Below, piece after piece: positions 25,649-36,439 of a stretch of 64,000 bases of DNA. A program made the translations under genes and the position numbers. This DNA is from Argentina anserina (Eukaryota; Streptophyta; Magnoliopsida; Rosales; Rosaceae). The notes below the pieces were generated by a model. That model saw nothing but the letters and a program-made list of their open reading frames with translations, ran no database searches and was not told the DNA's origin. Within the stretch, counting starts at the first letter, position 1, and every line of letters begins with the position of its first letter. Where the stretch lies: assembly GCF_933775445.1 (NCBI RefSeq), contig NC_065878.1, positions 15,821,395 through 15,885,394 of the forward strand. Direction: 5' to 3'.

Positions 25649-26786
25649 ATTGAGAGGCTAGCTAGGGTTTGAAACCAATAGGGATGAAGAAGACAAGGTT
25701 AGATTGAGCTGCTAACTTATTTGGAGGCGGTGGCCCAAGTTTTGCGTTACTACATGTTTTTTCTTGTTTTTTTTTTCTTCCTAAAAACTTACTAATATGA
25801 ATTTTAACGAGGCTTACTATTAGCCTTGTTGTTTATAGATTCAGATGCAATCTGTTGTAATTGAGATGGACAGAGTCATGCCAGCGGCAAGATCCTCCTG
25901 CTACTCTTGTTAGTAAACTTTATAGAAAGAAGCTTCAATCAATTCATGTGTTTCCAGCTATATCTACGGAGACCAATTTGTAAATCACACACACCTGCTA
26001 CTTTTCTAAATGTTGAAAGTTTTCCCAAACATTACTGGTAGCAGCTAGCTCCAAATGAAATGATAAACAAATGATGAAGTTTTGGAGCCTGAAGATACAT
26101 TTACAGTCCTTGATTGTGCGTAGATTAAGTTTTAATAGGATGCAAACACCAAATTTGATATGAGCAGTGACTATATGAGAATACTTGATAAAATGAACTC
26201 TTTTACCTACTGCTATTATACTTTAGTTCAAATCATTAGTATGCCAAAGAAATAACAACCATTTGTAGCAGTGACAGACTGTCTGAAACCACTTAGTTAC
26301 TTCACATATATTTAAAGCAGTTGAGCAGATATGATTTTTTTTTTTGAAATATGATTTCTTTTATCTACTAAGATTTAGATAAAATTGCAGAGCAAATTTA
26401 TTTTCTTCAATCATAACCTTATACACTACAGCACAGTGCGCACTCCGTATCAACCTGTTCTATGCCCATAAATCTAAAAGGGGGCATAGCTAGAACAGAC
26501 TTAGTTTATTTGGCTAAGGATTATGTTCATCTTATACTGCTATTTCTCGTCTCCGAACTTGAACAACAATTACTACGATATTTGTTTCGTTACATCAACA
26601 AGCTTCATAATGTTGATAGCAGCTCATAAGTCATAACTCCATTTAATATAATACGTGAAATGTAATAATGAAGAGGGCGAAATAGTACAGTTGATGTAGG
26701 TATGATTTACAACATGAAGAAAAATATGTATTCCTAAATCAAAAAATATTCCACTCTACATACTTTCGCACAACTTGAAACAAAAC
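25649..26786. other. Intergenic sequence between two F-box genes
   Basis: No coding signal, repeat array or RNA gene is seen. There is a T-run near 26336-26345. Confidence 0.5.
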
Positions 26787-28080
26787 TTAGTAGTAGAAGA
26801 CATGACATATGGAATGCCTATCATGCTTAGTCATAAAAGGGCTTATAACCTGAGTGATGGAGTTACAGCACAATGCAATTAAACAGTTCGGTAGTGGGGG
26901 AGGAAAGAGGCTCATCATCGAGAATGATCCAAAATATGACACAATATGCAGACAACCTGGAGGATCACTAGTACTGCTGCTACTAATCTCAGTAGGACTA
27001 CTACTGGCACCAGATTTCATATAGGCGAAATCAAGCGTAAAGACAAGAAGAGGTTGGCGATCAAAATGCTGCTCCACATGCAACAATGCAAAGCAAACTT
27101 TTCCCTCTCCAAGATAGGCACAAGTGAATGATGTTACCACAGTATCGGACAAACAAGGCAAATCGGGCAAATCTATCGTAGCTACGGGTAGATACTGAGC
27201 AGGGACACCTTCCTCGGCCAGACGGACGGCAAAGACTCGTACAGAGACAACTTTAGAAAGGAATCAAAGGATAAAGAAAGATTAGCTTATCAAATTCGTC
27301 ATCCTCACAGTCCATAATTAGAAACTTGTCGTGTGGATAAAACGATTTTACAACCATTCTGGATTGGAATGTTACCACTGGACTGATGGCTGTCCATGAT
27401 CCATGAGTGGAGGCCACGTCGTAGTAGTATTGTAACAGTCGAGCTGCCTGGTGTGAGACAACGATCTTGGTGTCCAAAACTGAACAGGTTGATATAAAAC
27501 CATGCATGTCCAATTGGAAGAGGCTGAAGAGGAGCCCGTACCTTGTTTTGGAAGTCAAATACCTTGAAATCTCTTGAAGAGAGAGCATATAGTTTACCAC
27601 GGATCTCCAGCAGGTAAGGACGAAGCGCCGTATCTTTTTCCATTGCCGGAATCGCAGTTTTATCGAAACAGGCCTTTGAATCAATAGTGTCCCAAGCGAA
27701 GGATGGTCCAGGGTGATGGTCAAACTCGCCTTTCGGAACAAAAGAGCCGCCGGCAAGAACAATTCGAGAGCCAAAGACACCAAACCCCATGCGGATGGGA
27801 AGTACTGAATCGCCATCGCCATCACAGCCTATAAAAGCAACTTCTCGTCGCACATCGCAGTCAGACTTGGATTTAGATTTGGAAGGATATATAGTGATCG
27901 GCGAGCCGGTATAGGGAATGGAGAACAAGTCGCTCAATTGGATCGCATGAACACGGTATCGAGTACTAATTTCAAACCGTATGTCTCAGAAGTACAGATG
28001 TACAGAGGTTTATATCGAGTATTGTAAGAGTTGCGGAAGCTACAGGGCTACTGATGAGAGAAAGCCAATGCTTGGATACA
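26787..28080 (-). pseudogene. Second F-box protein gene, 3' part (5' part at 38597-38700)
   Basis: The minus strand starts abruptly at 28080 inside the F-box with VSKHWLSLISS and continues with the F-box-associated region: SITIYPSKSKSKS, RREVAFIGCDGDGDSVLPIR, MGFGVFGSRIVLAGG, LLEIRGKLYAL and YLGEGKVCFAL, ending near 26787. It is a paralogue of 24347-25648 in the same order and strand. Several frame changes occur (near 28050, 27560 and 27250). The first ~35 codons are missing because a gypsy element inserted after AAATG; those codons are found on the plus strand at 38597-38700. Non-functional in this arrangement. Confidence 0.75.
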
Positions 28081-28085
28081 CATTT
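28081..28085 (-). repeat. Target-site duplication AAATG (partner 38696-38700)
   Basis: The minus strand reads ...CCTATCA|AAATG|TGTATCC. The other LTR is preceded by CGCTTC|AAATG at 38696-38700 on the plus strand. Removing the element restores the F-box codons RFKCVSKHW. Confidence 0.85.
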
Positions 28086-28854
28086 TGATAGGTATCTCAA
28101 GCTAATAGAAATTAAGAGAGAAATTTGAAAGCATAAACTGGAAAAAAAAAATAGACTTGATATTCATAGACAGTGTCACACGATCACAGTCGATACCAAA
28201 ACGTTTTCCCTATGTGATGACGCTAAGCAGCCTACACTACCTAACCAGCCTACCCACTTCTCTCACTCAATTGTCTATTGCACAGCGGAAATTATCTAAT
28301 AAGTAACAATGAGCATACAAGCAACACGCACACACACAACACAAGTGTTTACGGGAGTCCGCTCCCAACCTTTAACTCATTTAAAGAATTAAGAAGATTA
28401 CAATAAGTACAAAGAGTGATTTCAGCCTTGATCTATCCAAACCCAATATGCATAGCCACTCACTTAGTGCGCCTACACTAATCACTCAACCTAAGGGTAC
28501 AATGAGGATACAATGAGGCTTACAGCCTTCGCAATTCCGACATGCCATATCTACCTAGCTCTCTATTGTGTTTTCCTCACCCTTACAATTGTTCTCTCCT
28601 TGCTTGTGTTCTCACAGTCTCTCGATTGTGAATACATCTCTCGACATTCTTTCGTTACCAATGACAACCCCATTGGCCTAGGTTATGTTGCACTAGAATT
28701 GTGCATGGCGGTTGACACCCCCAACCGCCCTAGGGTGATGTGGCAGCCTGCATGCTTGCCAAGCAAGTCTATTAACTCCCATGACACAGCCCACTGACTT
28801 TCCTACCTTGCATGAGTAACTGCTGGCCCTATCTTCAAGCTTAAGTCGCCACCT

Positions 28855-29010
28855 TGCATGAATAACCACCCACTAACTTGGATAATTGCCCACTGCTTTG
28901 GTAACTGCCTCGGATAACTGCCCACTACTTGGTAACTTTCTTGGCTGCTTGATAACCACCCACTACATGCTTGGTAACTGCCCACTGCTTGTGAACTGCT
29001 CAGTAACTGC
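28855..29010. repeat. Short degenerate repeats, TTGGTAACTGCCCACT type
   Basis: Around seven copies of a CTTGGTAACTGCCCACTRCTT-like unit of 20-30 bp within the nested element. Confidence 0.65.
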
Positions 29011-29139
29011 CGTGTATGAGTCATGCATGCCCCTGCACGCCAAGTGTCGCAGCCTCTGCCGTCGACCTGCATGCTGCTTGTGCTTGCCTTCCACCGTACC
29101 CTTCCATGTGTGCTGCTATCTTGCATCCACGCCTATGAT

Positions 29140-29560
29140 CAGTGCTAGCGAGGCTAATCTCTAGCTTATAGGTTTGTCTGCTCTGTGCTAGTGAGGCTAA
29201 TATCCGTCAAATTGTTTGCCCAGTGCTTGCCGAGCTCTGCTGGCGAGGCTAATCTCTCTGCCGTGTCAGATCTGCCCACTTCTTTGCTGGCGAGGCTGAT
29301 ATCCAACCTACAGGTCTGCTAGCGAGGCTAATCTGCTCGCATCTGCTAGCGAGGCTAATCTCTAGCCCAGCTCTTGCACTTGTCTCTGCATCTGCCTTGC
29401 ATACTGGCGAGGCTAATATGCATGCAGCTGTCGATGCTAATAACTCTGCATCCTTTACATTGCTTGGCACCTTACTCCGTGCTTGTAAGGCTCCTGCTAG
29501 TGAGGCTAATGCCCAGCCAATCACTGTGCTAACAAGGCTAATACCTCCGATATTGATCTG
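29140..29560. repeat. Dispersed GCTAGCGAGGCTAATCT motif, about nine copies
   Basis: Copies with the consensus GCTRGYGAGGCTAATMT are spaced 25-95 bp apart (for example near 29143, 29188, 29240, 29286, 29319, 29345, 29402, 29495 and 29528), with unrelated sequence between them. Confidence 0.75.
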
Positions 29561-29896
29561 CCATGCTTCTTGCATGCATTTACTTACATGCGTGAGCCTC
29601 GCTGAGGCACGGCTCAAGGCTCATGCCATGCCCAGCCTATCAGGCTCTAAGGTTGTAACAGACGGGCACTAGGGTTACATTGTTTACTATAAATAGCTAA
29701 AGTAGACCACTAGCGATCTTGACACGCGTCCACAGATCGGACTGCTGCACTGAATTCTAACTCGATACTGTTAAATATCTACAAGCACGTGATACTCATG
29801 TGCAGCATAACAGATACAAGCAGAACGCAGCGTTTTAGGGAAATAGAAAGACTAACTTCTCCTAGTCAAAACTGGACTGGACTTGCACTCTTAACA

Positions 29897-29914
29897 TCAT
29901 TCCCTCCTTTCAAA
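29897..29914 (-). other. Polypurine tract of the gypsy chromovirus
   Basis: The minus strand reads GAAAGGAGGGAATGA directly before the LTR start TGTTAAGAG at 29896, the expected plus-strand primer. Confidence 0.75.
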
Positions 29915-30486
29915 AAACACTTGACCTCAAGGGTTGGCATCCGAGTCAAACTTTGGGCATCTCTTCACGATCTCACTAGCATCCTCCCATGTAGCCTCTT
30001 CAGGAGTGGCATGTTGCCATTGAATCAACCACTGAGGTGTAGCTACTCCTCTTTTCTTCACAATACGAACCTTAAGAACTGCATCTGGATACCAGGTATT
30101 CTTACCAGAGTCAGTGATATTGGGAAGTTGAGGGTTGACAATCACATGAGTACCAAGTACCAACCTTCTTCAGTAGAGAGATGTGGAACACATTGTGAAT
30201 TCTTGCACTTGCTGGCAACTTCAGCTTGTAAGCGACTGAACCAATCTTCTCAAGAACTTCAGTGTGCATCCTTTGTAAGTTTGTAAATAACTACCCAAAT
30301 GACAGTCTTGCCATCTGACTTAGGCAAAGCCTCTATGAAGTCCATTGAAATGTTGGTCCATGCTCTTGAAGGTATGGGAATGGGCTGCAGCAACCCTGTT
30401 AGTGAAATAGCTTCATAATGATTTCTTTGGCACGTGTCACACTGAGCAACAAATTGTTTAACTTCCTTCTGCATTTCTAGCCATTT
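29915..30486 (-). pseudogene. Integrase C-terminal part with chromodomain, gypsy chromovirus
   Basis: From 30474 the minus strand encodes MQKEVKQFVAQCDTCQRN, the second half of the integrase zinc finger, then WTNISMDFIEALPKSDG, the start of the catalytic core with its first Asp. Most of the core is missing. From 30163 it encodes a chromodomain, VRIVKKRGVATPQWLIQW then EEATWEDASEIV, which is diagnostic of chromoviruses. With the 237-bp LTR a Reina-like lineage is possible. It lies head to head with the gag-pol block at 30487, whereas in an intact element it would follow the integrase start at 33576. Confidence 0.82.
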
Positions 30487-33400
30487 TTCATCACAACAAG
30501 CTGGAACATCCTACTAACAACCCCCAACATATCCCAACTTTCAGCAACAAAATCATATCCCTGGAAACCATAACAACTACCAAAAATTTTATGATCCAAA
30601 TCTACCAACTATGAGGCAGATGAAGCTGGAATTTCAAATGTTTAGTGGTGGAGATCCACTGAGTGGCTGAACAAGTGTGAGCAGTTCTTCGATTTGTACC
30701 AAATTCCGGAGGAGGAAAAACTTAATATCGCATCGATGCACTTGATTGATAGTGCTTCTGACCATTGGTACATGTTCCATCACGAATTTCCACCAACTTG
30801 GCAAGGTCTAGCTGACTTGCTTGTGCGAGAATTTTGTTCATTTCAAGTTGGAGATTATCAAAATGCACTAGCTCGGTTGTAACAGACGGGTAGTGTGGAC
30901 AAGTTCAAGGACAACTTCTCCCGTTTAGCTATACGAACAACGGGTTTCACTCAACACCAGTTATTGTCATTCTTCATAGGCAGATTGAAGGATAGCATTC
31001 ACACTGATGTGCGTATTTTGAGGCCCACTACCATATATGAAGCTTGTGATTTAGCAAAATTGTTTGAAGAAAAGGAAATTCTTACTCGAAGGGCAGCTTA
31101 TGTGGCTAGGACAGTAATATTGCACCTGCTAGACCTGCACAGCCAGCCCCAAGGGCAGCCCCTGCAATAGCTCCTGCAAGGCCACCAGTGGCACCCCCTA
31201 ATGTTGGTGGTAATAATGCTGGAGGTGTCAGGAGGTTGACACAAGCTGAGTTTCAAGCAAGGAGAGCCAGAAATCAGTGTTTTTTCTGTGAGGAACAATT
31301 TAGGCCAGGCCATAATTGTCGCAGGGGACAAGCAATGGTTGTGCCACATGTGATACAAGAAGTTGTAGAAGAGCCTGGACCCGAGGAAGCAACATAAGAT
31401 GAAGAAGAGCAGGAACCAGTTGACAATGGGGAGCCGGATGTGCATTTGAATACTGTAGGGGATGCAGTAGCAGTACTATGCAACTCAAAGGCTCTTTTCA
31501 AAAGAAGGAGGTACACATTCTCATTGATTCAGGTGCATCTCACAACTTTGTTCACCTTGATTTGATGAGGCATGTTAAGGCCACGGTGCAAGTCATTAAA
31601 CCTTTACATGTCAGAGCTGCTAATTGTAACATAATGGAGACAAGCAAATTGGCTACAATTACTATGAACATGCGGGGTTATGAATTTGAAGCTAGTTACT
31701 ATGTGCTTCTAATATCAGGGAGTGTCATCTTGGAGCAGTTTGGCTGAAAACTTTGGGGGATGTATTGTGGAATTTTGAGCTAATGAGGATGAAATTTGTG
31801 AAAATGGATCAATTGCATATCTTGTAGGGTGAAACTGTAGCTACTACTAAAATGGTGAGTCGCAAAGTTATGAGTAAGATACTCAAGAAAGAAAGGGAGG
31901 CATTTTTTGTGCATATTAATGGAGCTGAAATGTTGGAAGGTGAGGCAACACTCAATTCAGATATTCAAAAGCTATTGTTGAAGTTTGATTCAGTGTTTGA
32001 CACTCCCACTGGACTGCCCCCACCAAGACCCCAAGATCACATAATTGAGTTGCTCCCTAATACTACTCCCATCAATGTGAGACCTTATCGATATCCGCAT
32101 TTCTAAAAAGGAGAAATAGAGAAGATAATCAGTGAGCAACTGCAAAGTAAAGTGATTAGGCCTAGTGTTAGCCCTTTCTCATCACCAGTTTTGTTGGTGA
32201 AGAAGAAAGATGGAACTTGGAGGCTATGTGTGGACTATAGGGCTTTGAATACTGCTACCGTGAAGGACAAGTTTCACATCCCTATTGTTGATGAGCTCTT
32301 GGATAAGCTACATGGTGCTACAATCTTCTCAAAGTTGGATCTCATGTCATGATATCATCAGATACGGATGTGCAAGGAGGATATTTGCAAGACAGCATTC
32401 CGGACACACTAAGGTCACTATGAATACTTGGTCATGCCCTTGGGATTGACCAATGCACCTTCCACTTTTCAAGCTGTGATGAATGACACTTTGAGAGAGT
32501 ACTTCAGGAAATTTGTGTTGGTGTTTTTCGATGATATACTAATCTATAGTTCATCATTGCATGAACATTTGGTTCACCTAGAACTTGTGCTTCAGAAATT
32601 GCAACAACAGTCACTTAAGGGTCAAGGCAAGTAAATGCATCTTTGGAGAAGCAAGTGTTGAGTACTTGGGACACATAATCAGTGTTGCAGGGGTTTCTGT
32701 GGATCCCAAGATGGTAGAAAGCATCGTGCAGTGGCCACAACCAAAGACACTCAAAGAACTGAGAGGGTTTCTTGGCTTAGCTGGATATTATCGCAAGTTT
32801 GTAAGAAACTTTGGAATTATAGCCAAACCTCTTACAGACATGCTGAGGAAAGATGGTTTTGTTTGGAATGACAAAGCTACAACAACCTTTGAAGAACTTA
32901 AGTTTGCTCTCAGCAATGCACCAGTCCTAACTACACCTGATTTTAACAAAGAATTTTGCATTGAATGTGATGCCTCAGACTTAGGGATAAGAGTTATTTT
33001 GTCACAAGAGAAGCATCCAATGGCATTCATGAGCAAGGCACTAGCTCAAAAACACCTCTCTTTGTCGGTCTATGATAAGGAAATGGTGGTTATTGTGGCA
33101 GTTGTGCAATTGTGGAGACCATACTTGCTAGGACAACACTTCGTCATCTACACTGATCATAGAACATTGGAACACTTTATGAGTCAAAGAATTACAACTC
33201 CGGCTCAACAGAAATGGCTGATAAAACTCATGGCCATGGGATACAACTACTCAATACATTACAAGGCATGGAAAAGTAACTCAGCACCGGATGCTTTGTC
33301 TAAGTTGGGAACACTTGCAGCCCTCACTGGTACATCAAGGCCACTGCCTGCTTTTGTGCAAGAGATTAAGGATGACTGTGAACAAGATGTTGAGGGTTGT

Positions 33401-33576
33401 AACATCATTCAGATACTCAAGCAAGATCCTGCAGGGAAGAAAAATTACTCTATGCATGATTCAGTTTTGTTTTATAAGGATAAAGGTCTTTGTACCTAAT
33501 GGTAGAGTTGCATGAGGGTCATGAAGGAAGCCGTGCTGGAGGTACTCGGACATACATGAGAATTGCTAGGAGGTAC
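30487..33576 (+). pseudogene. Gag, protease, reverse transcriptase, RNase H of the gypsy chromovirus, inverted and decayed
   Basis: Gag from ~30500 has LIDSASDHWYMFHHEFPPTW, KFKDNFSRLAIRTTGF and a zinc knuckle CFFCEEQFRPGHNC. The protease motif is LIDSGASHNFVHLDLM (31508). Reverse transcriptase has [28 protein letters not shown] and the catalytic FFDDILIYS (YMDD box as F-x-D-D) at about 32530. RNase H has IECDASDLGIRVILSQ and VIYTDHRTLEHF, ending in an integrase start truncated at ...TYMRIARRY. Stops or shifts occur near 30535, 30655, 30880, 31395, 31745, 32104, 32350, 32410, 32630 and 33497. It is on the opposite strand to the integrase and 3' LTR of what looks like the same element. Confidence 0.85.
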
Positions 33577-33582
33577 TCGATA

Positions 33583-33920
33583 TTTCCGTTCTCGTCGGAA
33601 AAGTGATTAAATGGCTGAGGTCCAAAATTTGTGTGTTGGTAATAGTGGTTACCTTCAGATCTGATAGTCCCTTGAGTGTTGTATCTTGGCACCATCCATG
33701 TACCCTCACTCTGAGAACTAGTGCCTCATTCCATGCTTTTAGAACCACCAGTAACCATCACTTGTTTGAGTTTCTCGCCGGAAGATACCTTTTGTGCCGT
33801 TGGAAAAGAGAGTACTCCCTCGGCCTTCTCAGATTCAGTGATATCTTCAATCACTAATCCTTGTGGTGGCGGTGGCTGAGATGTGTTGTCTATTAGAGTT
33901 GTGTCAGCTAGAGAACCCCC
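33583..33920 (-). pseudogene. Unidentified coding-like fragment
   Basis: The minus strand is open for about 112 codons with a single TGA, including SLADTTLIDNTSQPPPPQG, VIEDITESEKAEGVLSFP and NTQGTIRSEGNHYYQHTNFG. The composition (Ser, Gly, Gln, Pro) and lack of stops look like real coding sequence, but I do not recognise the family. It lies directly against the inversion breakpoint at 33576 and could be an exon fragment brought in by the rearrangement or by the element. Confidence 0.35.
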
Positions 33921-34655
33921 TCAGAAAATTGCAAATTTCAATTTAAAAAATAATTAAGTAAATTGATGGAAATTTATATAAAAATATGTAAATTTTGAAT
34001 AAAATTTTGAGAGATGTTTATTTGATCAATTATCTACTATATGTCATAAGAAATTATTATAAAAAAAAACTATAAGTTTATAGTGAATTGTAGTAATTTG
34101 AGTTGAAATAATCATCAAGAATTATTAAAAATCTACTTCAAATATTTTTTTATGGCTGTGAATTCAAAGAGAGTATGTCATCACGCCTTAATTATATATG
34201 ATACATTAAATATGAAATTACATTAGTGATTTAGAACCACTAAAGGATTTATGTACAAAATTTTCACTATCTTCATCATGTCCATGAGTAGAGCCCTAAA
34301 TATATTGTGAAGAATAGTCATTAAATGATACCTCCTTTTTATAATTTTGCATGTACTAACTTATATGTGAATCATGAGGGTCGTGGGTGATTGACTATGG
34401 GTGGTACTGGTAGTTCATGTTCGGATTAAGCATTTCTCGACTTTGACCATAACCATAACTTTGTAAATATTGTAATGAGGTGAACGGAGTTTGATTCCCC
34501 TCAACAATTAGTTCGTTTTTTTTTTCTCAATTTTAGGTGAATGTTGAGACATGGAATGCAATATATTAAAAAGAGTCATATATAACAACAAGTTGTGTAG
34601 TAGAGTTGACTACAACTTTGTGCTTACAAAGAATTGATCAGATGTTCAATTCTTC
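33921..34655. other. Intergenic AT-rich sequence
   Basis: No gene, tandem repeat or RNA gene is seen. Confidence 0.5.
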
Positions 34656-34657
34656 TA

Positions 34658-34877
34658 ACCAATGATTTTTTAATTTTATTTAAAGTTGACCTAGCACGTG
34701 GCGATATTCTGAAAATATCGGGAAATTTTGTAAGTTTCCAGATATATCAGGAAATATCGGGAAATTTCGAAAATTTCCGTCGAGAAATACTTGGTATATA
34801 AGGGATATATCCATATACCGAAAAATGAAAACTTTTACGAAAATACCGAGGAAAGTATCGATATTTCAGTCATTGGT
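34658..34877. mobile_element. Small MITE-like element with TA flanks
   Basis: ACCAATGA at 34658-34665 is the inverse complement of TCATTGGT at 34870-34877, and both are flanked by TA (34656-34657, 34878-34879). The 220-bp interior repeats the motif ATATCGGGAAAT several times. A Tc1/mariner-type origin is possible; the terminal repeat is short, so confidence is limited. Confidence 0.42.
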
Positions 34878-34879
34878 TA

Positions 34880-36149
34880 TGATGCCTCACTAGGTAATAG
34901 TGGAAATGATGGTTCAATAGATACGATGATCATCGATTATAGACGCATGTTATGGTTGATTTACAAATGTCTATTTTCTAGTTGATCGTGATATGAATTT
35001 AATGGTAATTATCAGACATTTTAATAATGAAAGCTGTTATTTTATTTACACTAGCCTCATGACACACCATGTGTGTGTTATATTTAGTTCGTTTTATTCT
35101 AATAGAAATTGTAAGGAAAAAAACAAAACAAAACTGATACTATAGTAGTGACCTAGCGGGTAGTTATGTTTCTCCTATTTTTTCTATTCACTCTTATATT
35201 TTTCAAATTACAATCATATCCTCCTAACCATAGTCAGATAAATTTTGGAGTTTAATAAACCCTGGATAATTTGGATAGTTCAAAATTTTAACATGTCAAC
35301 ATGTCAATCTCATTCTTATTTTATTAATAGGATTTTCTAAATTATAATCATATTCTCCAAACTATAGTCAGATAGATTTTGAAGTTTAATACCCTAACCA
35401 ATTTGAGTGATTCAAAAATTTAACTAGTCAATATATCAACTCTCATTCTTATTTTATTAATATAAAATGTAATTTGACAAAATAGAGAAATAACTTCTGT
35501 AAACTTGAAATTAAAGAATGAATGTGCAAGCACGTGTGTTGATGTGTTGGTTTTTGTTTCATTATTACTATATATCATCATGCTCCGTGGACGATGTTCA
35601 GAGATTTGGAACAATGGTGAATATAAGTTGGAGACCAGATGATAAATAGTCTCATGTCCTTTTGTTCTGCGATATTGTTTATCGAATAAACAACTTGGAA
35701 GAGAGGAATGAACCTACATCCCTTATATCCTGTGTCGCTAAATGCATGACATGGTCCTCCGATCCATGTGCAAATTGCTAGCAAAACCATGATCCGATCT
35801 TATATATGAGTCAACTAAGTACTGCAGCAAAGTAATCTCAGCTGCATATATTTATGAATGGTCTATAACCATATGATTTACTCTTTTAATCCAATCAACA
35901 ACTCAACAAAGAGTGTCGCTTGGTGAACCACATTTTGAGGTATCGATCATCTAGAGCACATCTTTAGATAACAGCTTTGGAAGAAATCACATCATCAAAG
36001 TTTTTTTTTTTTTTAAGAATCACATCATCTTTGCATATTTTCTATTTTAATTTTGATTAATTACAGAGGTTCCTTTTTTTTTCTTTTGTTCTTCTGTCAC
36101 TTCCTTGGTCATCTTTGGAACCCTACATCCATATGCTCTTCTCATCTCT
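34880..36149. other. Intergenic, with one diverged ~135-bp tandem duplication at 35206-35465
   Basis: Two adjacent copies share CATAGTCAGATA, GAAGTTTAAT and CTCATTCTTATTTTATTAATA in the same order at about 35206-35333 and 35341-35465. Nothing else is seen apart from a T-run at 36001-36014. Confidence 0.5.
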
Positions 36150-36340
36150 CACTAGGGCTCGTCAACGGGCCGGACTCGGGCCTTAATAAAATTAAATAAG
36201 TGGCGGGCCGCGCCGGGCCGGGCCGGGTCGGATATTTTTAAAAATACGAAGATCCAATCCCGCCTACCTAAGGCGGGCCTTGCGGGCTTTTGCGGGCCGG
36301 GCCTTGCGGGATTTTACGGGCCGGGCCTTACGGACTTGTA
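36150..36340. mobile_element. GC-rich hAT-like transposon end (one-ended)
   Basis: TAGGGCTCGTCAACGGGCC is followed by many GGGCCGGGC and GGGCCTTGCGGG repeats in an otherwise AT-rich region, the style of subterminal repeats in plant hAT elements. I found no matching inverse end, so only one terminus is claimed. Confidence 0.45.
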
Positions 36341-36439
36341 TTAGAAAAACAATATAATACTCTAATTTAAGGGTTTGAAACAATAAAATAATTGTTAGAA
36401 AACAATCTAAAACAAAAGTCACAAATAAATTCTAGTTTC

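Larger units (their letters stand above)
28174..29660 (-). mobile_element. Nested 1.49-kb LTR-like insertion (possible solo LTR)
   Basis: The ends are TGTTACAACC (minus strand from 29660) and GTGTGACA (28174), giving TG...CA borders. The flanks GACAG (28169-28173) and GACGG (29661-29665) are a 5-bp target duplication with one mismatch, and the flanking LTR sequence resumes directly on both sides. It has no open frame for known retrotransposon proteins, so a solo LTR is the simplest reading. It contains two different arrays of short degenerate repeats. Confidence 0.68.
28086..29896 (-). repeat. 3' LTR of the gypsy chromovirus, interrupted by a nested element
   Basis: Read on the minus strand it begins TGTTAAGAGTGCA (29896) and ends GAGATACCTATCA (28086), matching the LTR at 38701-38937 along its length. 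It carries an extra ~70 bp near 29760-29840 that the other LTR lacks, and the 1.49-kb insertion at 28174-29660. The LTRs are clearly diverged, so this element is much older than the Athila-like one. Confidence 0.83.

Noticed and set aside
29651..30885. Shared word GGTTGTAACAGACGGG at 29651 and 30871, which looked like a second LTR end
   Set aside because: The second instance lies inside gag, where a Gln codon (CAA) mutated to TAA in a conserved QTGSV segment explains it. The surroundings do not match.
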